A DNA stretch of 8,670 nt from CAYNFH01 sp964396385 (lineage in GTDB: Bacteria; Armatimonadota; Chthonomonadetes; Chthonomonadales; CAJBBX01): the NCBI GenBank assembly GCA_964396385.1, contig CAYNFH010000253.1:1-8670 (forward strand), in the 5' to 3' direction. The notes below the pieces were generated by a model that saw only the letters and a list, made by a program, of their open reading frames with translations, searched no databases and had not been told where the DNA came from. Position numbers and translations under genes: made by a program. Below are positions 6,087 through 8,670 of this stretch, piece after piece; positions within the stretch are counted from its first letter, which is position 1, and each line of letters begins with the position of its first letter.

Positions 6087-6148
6087 TTGCTCCTTCTCTT
6101 GGTGAAGAAGGAGCAAGCACGGCCTAGCCGGTTTGTGCTTGCTCCTTC
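6087..6148 (-). promoter_or_regulatory. Leader with competing hairpins that can expose or hide the Shine-Dalgarno
   Basis: Read on the minus strand in order: GAAGGAGCAAGCAC (6148-6135), a 14-base loop, GTGCTTGCTCCTTC (6120-6107), 10 bases, then GAAGGAGCAA (6096-6087), which contains the Shine-Dalgarno of the 64-aa gene. The middle segment can pair over 14 bp with the first or over 10 bp with the third, but not both. The first pairing leaves the ribosome site free; the second hides it. This is the arrangement of a translational switch. What would shift it is unknown. Confidence 0.6.
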
Positions 6149-6158
6149 GGGAGTAGAT

Positions 6159-6188
6159 GGACCGGGAGTGTTGGCGCATTCCCGGTCC
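6159..6188 (-). terminator. Hairpin after the SWIM gene, possible weak terminator
   Basis: GGACCGGGA (6159-6167) and TCCCGGTCC (6180-6188) form perfect 9-bp arms with a 12-base loop. It starts 8 bases past the stop of the SWIM gene. No T-run follows (ATCTACT on the minus strand), so it may be a partial or Rho-assisted stop, or an mRNA-end stabiliser. Confidence 0.45.
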
Positions 6189-6196
6189 GTCGTCTG

Positions 6197-6526
6197 TCAG
6201 AACTCGGCGTAAAGCAGGTCGTGGCGCGCGTCTTGCTCAAGCGTCCACTGCTCAAAAGCGGCATCCGCCCGCGCGTTCTCTTCCTCCACGGCATCCCGAA
6301 CCGCCAGGAAGTGCTTGCACGTTTGGTCGTGCTCGAAGGACGGGCACGTACAGTGCTCGGAGCGAAGGTTCACGATGTAGCACCCGTCCCGGTTCGGTTT
6401 GTAAACCCAATAGGATTGCGGGTGGACGCGGGACTGCTCGTAAGTGTAGCCGTCGTCCCACAGCCGATTCGCGCGGGATTGAATGTTGCCCAGCCGGATT
6501 AGCTGAGTGGCGGAAGTAAGAGGCAT
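6197..6526 (-). CDS. SWIM zinc-finger protein
   Basis: A 109-residue protein with a clear SWIM-type zinc site CTCPSFEHDQTCKH (C59, C61, C70, H72, spacing CxC-x8-CxH). SWIM fingers bind DNA or proteins and occur in recombination-linked and mobile-element proteins. The sequence before it (YWVYKPNRDGCYIVNL, 39-54) fits the usual short beta strands ahead of the finger. A charged helix follows (VRDAVEEENARADAAFEQW). The protein is little more than the finger, so it probably works as a partner or adaptor. ATG 6526 is chosen over the longer frame because AAAGGAG lies 9 bases upstream, while upstream codons overlap the promoter. It heads the minus-strand gene run, behind a consensus promoter at 6650-6678 and a leader of about 115 bases. 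Confidence 0.85.
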   Translation of the reverse strand: MPLTSATQLIRLGNIQSRANRLWDDGYTYEQSRVHPQSYWVYKPNRDGCYIVNLRSEHCTCPSFEHDQTCKHFLAVRDAVEEENARADAAFEQWTLEQDARHDLLYAEF

Positions 6527-6649
6527 TGCTCGGTTCTCCTTTCGGTCGGTGGAAGGTCTTGGATCTTGCTTCACTCCGGGGCTTTCCTGCTTGGGAACAG
6601 GTCGAGACTTGCGCCGTTCCCCGAAGTCTCTCTCTTCAATTCTGTATAC

Positions 6650-6678
6650 ATTATATCCAACGTTGGACTTCTTGTCAA
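6650..6678 (-). promoter_or_regulatory. Consensus sigma70 promoter for the SWIM gene module
   Basis: On the minus strand TTGACA (6678-6673), exactly 17 bases, TATAAT (6655-6650): a perfect match to the consensus. The spacer holds the perfect 12-bp palindrome TCCAACGTTGGA (6656-6667). Such a strong promoter with a palindrome between its boxes suggests a tightly repressed gene set. Confidence 0.85.
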
Positions 6679-6708
6679 GCCCTTTGATGAAAATTGTTGG
6701 ACTTTTTG
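6662..6708. promoter_or_regulatory. Repeated operator-like element GTTGGACTTyTTG in the divergent control region
   Basis: GTTGGACTTCTTG (6662-6674) and GTTGGACTTTTTG (6696-6708) match at 12 of 13 positions in direct orientation, 34 bases apart. The first covers the minus-strand promoter spacer and reaches its -35, and is part of the palindrome at 6656-6667. The second abuts the -35 box of the plus-strand promoter. One regulator could therefore control both transcription units. Confidence 0.6.
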
Positions 6709-6709
6709 C

Positions 6710-6738
6710 TTGCCACCTCGGGGGCATTCCGCTATAAT
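6710..6738 (+). promoter_or_regulatory. Sigma70-type promoter for the 6748 gene, near-leaderless
   Basis: TTGCCA (6710-6715), 17 bases, TATAAT (6733-6738). The ATG of the next gene is at 6748, so a start site 6-7 bases after the -10 box would leave a leader of only 3-4 bases and no Shine-Dalgarno in the mRNA. Confidence 0.75.
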
Positions 6739-6747
6739 GTAAGAGCC

Positions 6748-7041
6748 ATGAAGAAGAGCAGACAAACAACTACTAGTGGAGCAGTCCTGCGGTCACAGAA
6801 TCCGGACGAGCGGAGCACTGCTGGAGCGGTGCTGGGCAGCATACGTTCTGAGCGGAAAGCCGCTGCAGCGCGAGAGAACCTGAAGAAAGCAGTGCGCACG
6901 GGGCGCCCTATCGTTCCGCTGAGCGAGATCCCCTGCAATTGCGGCGCCGGGCTAACCCTGGTGGGTCACAAATCTACCTGCCTGCGGGGCCGGGCTATCA
7001 AGCGGCGCCGGGAAAAGGGGCAGCCACTCGAATGGAAGTAA
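6748..7041 (+). CDS. 97-aa small protein with a putative CxC/HxxxC zinc site
   Basis: MKKSRQTTTSGAVLRSQNPD begins a flexible N-terminus, followed by a basic helix (IRSERKAAAARENLKKAVRTG, about 32-52), then PLSEIPCNCGAGLTLVGHKS and TCLRGRAIKRRREKGQPL. C63, C65, H74 and C78 (CxC-x8-HxxxC) could hold a metal ion, and the following RGRAIKRRR patch would suit nucleic-acid binding. I recall similar short 'CxCG...HxxxCxRGRA' proteins in GC-rich bacterial genomes but no function. ATG 6748 lies 10 bases after the -10 box, suggesting a near-leaderless mRNA; the longer frame from 6694 would start inside the promoter region. The end overlaps the next gene by 10 bases. Confidence 0.75.
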   Translation: MKKSRQTTTSGAVLRSQNPDERSTAGAVLGSIRSERKAAAARENLKKAVRTGRPIVPLSEIPCNCGAGLTLVGHKSTCLRGRAIKRRREKGQPLEWK

Positions 7042-7433
7042 GCCGCGAAGAGCTGGAGCGCCTAGCGCGGTTCGTGGACAAGGCGCGGCACGACGCGCTG
7101 GAGATACGGAGCTTGGTCCGGGTCGGCGAGCTGGTCGCGGCGGAAGAGACCGCACTCGCATTGCATGTAGAAGGAGCGCACGTCAAGACCAGGATGCGCG
7201 ACCAGCTAGGCATTACCGCGGACGAATCCCCTGCCCGCCCGCCGGACGTGCCGCTGGAGATGCTGGACAGTCCGGCTAACCGGCGCCTGGCCCGTCTTCT
7301 GCGCGAAGCATACGAAGCCGCGGTAGAGGTGGACAAGGAGCGGGGCACGTGGCCGGACGGACGCGCGGATGGAGTAGCGGACCTGGCCGCGGCCGTCGAG
7401 CTGGAGGTCTACGGGCCGGCCGGGAAGGATTAG
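7032..7433 (+). CDS. 133-aa helical protein of unknown function
   Basis: ATG 7032 lies inside the last codons of the preceding gene (10-base overlap), with an AAAAGGGG stretch about 11 bases upstream, so translation is probably coupled. The protein is almost entirely helical and rich in Glu, Arg and Ala: EVSREELERLARFVDKARHD (2-21), a second helix around VGELVAAEETALALHVEGAH, a Pro-rich break (ESPARPPDVP), and two C-terminal helices (NRRLARLLREAYEAAVEVDK; ADGVADLAAAVELEVYG). No signal peptide, membrane segment or catalytic motif is visible. I do not recognise a family. It may be a partner of the 97-aa protein. Confidence 0.7.
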   Translation: MEVSREELERLARFVDKARHDALEIRSLVRVGELVAAEETALALHVEGAHVKTRMRDQLGITADESPARPPDVPLEMLDSPANRRLARLLREAYEAAVEVDKERGTWPDGRADGVADLAAAVELEVYGPAGKD

Positions 7434-7612
7434 GCCAAGACCGGGGGAGGGGGTAAGGGCCGGCTGCGGCCTGTGACGGGCGTTGGACGCCACAGACAAT
7501 TATGGCTGATTCCAGACCGGGCGAGCAGGCAATTCACGAGGAAGGGCCGCACCGGGAACCCTGAACGTGTGGCCTCCGTCTCTCAATAATCCGCCGGGAG
7601 AGGTGAGCACCT

Positions 7613-7798
7613 ATGGACCCTGTTGAGGAACCTGCCCCTGACGCAGTAAGCGAAATGCCTCCGGCAGAGCACGAGACGGAGCGGGAAGAGGACGAACGAC
7701 GGATTCGGGCCTCGCTGATCATGGATCTTGACGCTGACGAACGCTCTCGACTCCTGGAGGTTCCAGCAATCGGGCACAACGGCAAGCTGCCAGCCTAA
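7613..7798 (+). CDS. 61-aa acidic small protein
   Basis: It starts MDPVEEPAPDAVSEMPPAEH and ends with a helix (DADERSRLLEVPAIGHNGKL). Very acidic through residue 33 and probably disordered there. AGAGGTGAG precedes ATG 7613 by about 5 bases, a workable ribosome site. The 179-base gap before it (7434-7612) holds a loosely paired hairpin at 7471-7495 (CTGT/ACAG plus GGCGT/ACGCC) and nothing else I can support. It faces the response regulator gene tail to tail, 34 bases apart. No family recognised. Coding is likely, not certain. Confidence 0.55.
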   Translation: MDPVEEPAPDAVSEMPPAEHETEREEDERRIRASLIMDLDADERSRLLEVPAIGHNGKLPA

Positions 7799-7832
7799 GG
7801 CAACGCGCCCACAACGCTTTCTGAACTTCGTA

Positions 7833-8360
7833 TCAGTGCTGGTGGAAGCCCTGCCAGGCGGCTTCTAGGGCAGGGACAAGGAAGTTGCTGTTGATTGGCT
7901 TGAGGACATAGCCGCAGGTGCCGCTCCGTTCCGCCTCCTGCTGGAAGTCGTCGTAGGCAGTGACCATAACGATGCAGGTGTGGAACTCTGCCAGGATGCG
8001 CCGCGCCGCCTCCAGACCATTGAACGGGCCGGGCATGTTGATGTCCATGAGCACGATCTCTGGACGGTGTAGGAGAACCACCTGGACCGCTTCCGCGCCG
8101 TCGCGGGCGGAAGCGAGCACACGGAGCCCCGCTCGACTGAGGATGGTGCGAAGCTGCATCTGAGTGATGCCTTCATCTTCGGCGATGACAGCCGATCTGC
8201 CCTGCAGACTTGCAGCTTCTATGGACTGAGGAGCCTGCCAGGACAGGGGAGGCACAACCCCTTCCTCTTCACGAGGAGCAGCTAGCACGGTGATCAACGT
8301 CGCTAACTCACATTGGGACTCGCCCGCTTTCGCCGCGGTTTCAAGCTGAAGCGCCACCAT
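7833..8360 (-). CDS. Single-domain response regulator (CheY-like receiver)
   Basis: A 175-residue protein in the longest form. Residues about 56-172 are a complete receiver domain: acidic pair in VIAEDE (E61, D62), phospho-acceptor D106 in VLMDINMPG, switch residue T134 in VTAYDD, and K154 in YVLKPI. All key residues are present. There is no C-terminal output domain (no ANTAR or winged helix), so it would act through partner proteins or as a phosphate relay. The sequence is close to AmiR/NasT-type receivers (VIAEDEGITQMQLR). The N-terminal 55 residues are unlike the usual family and may be a linker, or the true start may be GTG near residue 36, where GAGGAAG gives a better ribosome site. No histidine kinase gene is in the window. 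Confidence 0.88.
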   Translation of the reverse strand: MVALQLETAAKAGESQCELATLITVLAAPREEEGVVPPLSWQAPQSIEAASLQGRSAVIAEDEGITQMQLRTILSRAGLRVLASARDGAEAVQVVLLHRPEIVLMDINMPGPFNGLEAARRILAEFHTCIVMVTAYDDFQQEAERSGTCGYVLKPINSNFLVPALEAAWQGFHQH

Positions 8361-8454
8361 TGCCAGGTATGACGGCCTGTTAGCTCAGAAGGTTCGACCG
8401 ATTCCCAGACGGTGGCGCGGTCAGAAACTCGATCCTGTCGCCGGACGGAGCGTA
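8361..8454. other. Intergenic gap before the response regulator
   Basis: No clear promoter, hairpin or gene is visible here. The minus-strand frame across 8303-8533 is an alternative frame over the ends of its neighbours. Confidence 0.3.
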
Positions 8455-8670
8455 TTAGCGGAAGCCGCGCTGTCGGGCCTGTGACAGCTCTGCCGGCGTG
8501 GCGCCCATCTGTCCCAGCTCTCCACCTCCCCAAACCCTGCGTTCCATGCCGGGCGGTGGGCCTTGCCGACCGCGTATGTTCGTGCCGGGAATGTAATCCA
8601 CGCCGGGCAGCCGCACCGGGTCCTCCTGAACGTTGGGGCTCGGTCCGGTCTGGACGATCTCCGGCTGTCT
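8455..8670 (-). CDS. C-terminal 71 residues of an unrecognised protein (5' end outside window)
   Basis: The minus strand is open from the right edge to TAA at 8457-8455. The fragment is Gly/Pro/Arg-rich: PEIVQTGPSPNVQEDP, LPGVDYIPGTNIRGRQG, RRVWGGGELGQMGATP, ending ELSQARQRGFR. The bias away from random translation and the lack of stops support coding. Such low-complexity ends occur in structural or scaffold-type proteins, but I cannot name a family. It is upstream of and on the same strand as the response regulator, 94 bases away, so the two could share a transcript. Confidence 0.6.
   Translation of the reverse strand, partial: RQPEIVQTGPSPNVQEDPVRLPGVDYIPGTNIRGRQGPPPGMERRVWGGGELGQMGATPAELSQARQRGFR

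Noticed and set aside
6571..6651. Upstream ORF MYTELKRETSGNG in the SWIM gene leader
   Set aside because: Its ATG overlaps the -10 box, so it lies before the expected transcription start.
7502..7564. 20-codon ORF MADSRPGEQAIHEEG before the 61-aa gene
   Set aside because: No Shine-Dalgarno and no sign of conservation; too short to support.
8303..8533. 76-residue minus-strand frame
   Set aside because: It overlaps the ends of two better-supported minus-strand genes in a different frame and has an Arg-rich random composition.
1..8670. CRISPR array, insertion sequence or integrase gene
   Set aside because: No regularly spaced repeats, transposase-like or recombinase-like protein was seen in either strand.

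Overview
This is a GC-rich bacterial window that looks like an accessory region. The mix of a free-standing receiver-domain response regulator, a copper-amine-oxidase-N/TPR exported protein and a zinc-ribbon membrane protein resembles what I remember from Armatimonadota or similar GC-rich environmental lineages. That assignment is tentative. No rRNA, CRISPR array, integrase or transposase was seen.

Layout. (1) Positions 1-998, minus strand: the first 332 residues of a large protein running off the left edge. It resembles the N-terminus of long superfamily-1 (COG1112-like) helicase/nuclease proteins that often sit in defence islands. (2) 999-2051: mostly non-coding, but 1350-1760 on the plus strand is a decayed, frameshifted copy of a two-gene cassette whose intact version lies on the opposite strand at 5522-6081. 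(3) 2052-2435, minus strand: an antitoxin-like small protein preceded by what reads as the 3' end of tmRNA (ssrA), a common integration site. (4) 2664-4550, minus strand: a two-gene unit (exported CAO-N/TPR protein, then zinc-ribbon membrane protein) with a good sigma70 promoter at 4634-4662. It is divergent from an XRE-type regulator (4708-4983, plus) whose start codon lies inside a dyad. (5) 4980-6526, minus strand: a run of small accessory genes: SWIM zinc finger, 64-aa, 120-aa and 42-aa proteins, a strong hairpin, and a DUF6573-like gene broken by an apparent one-base deletion. The 64-aa gene has a leader in which one segment can pair either with an upstream segment or with the Shine-Dalgarno, a possible on/off switch. 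(6) 6527-6747: divergent promoters sharing a repeated GTTGGACTTyTTG element. (7) 6748-7798, plus strand: two overlapping small genes (CxC/HxxxC protein, helical protein) and a separate 61-aa protein. (8) 7833-8670, minus strand: the response regulator, then the C-terminus of an unrecognised protein running off the right edge.

How the parts may work together: the minus-strand genes from 6526 down to 5403 look like one regulated module, facing a plus-strand module at 6748-7433 across a shared control region. This is the most likely place for an undescribed mobile-element-borne system. The degraded copy at 1350-1760 shows the 64-aa/120-aa pair is inherited as a unit. Their functions are unknown to me.
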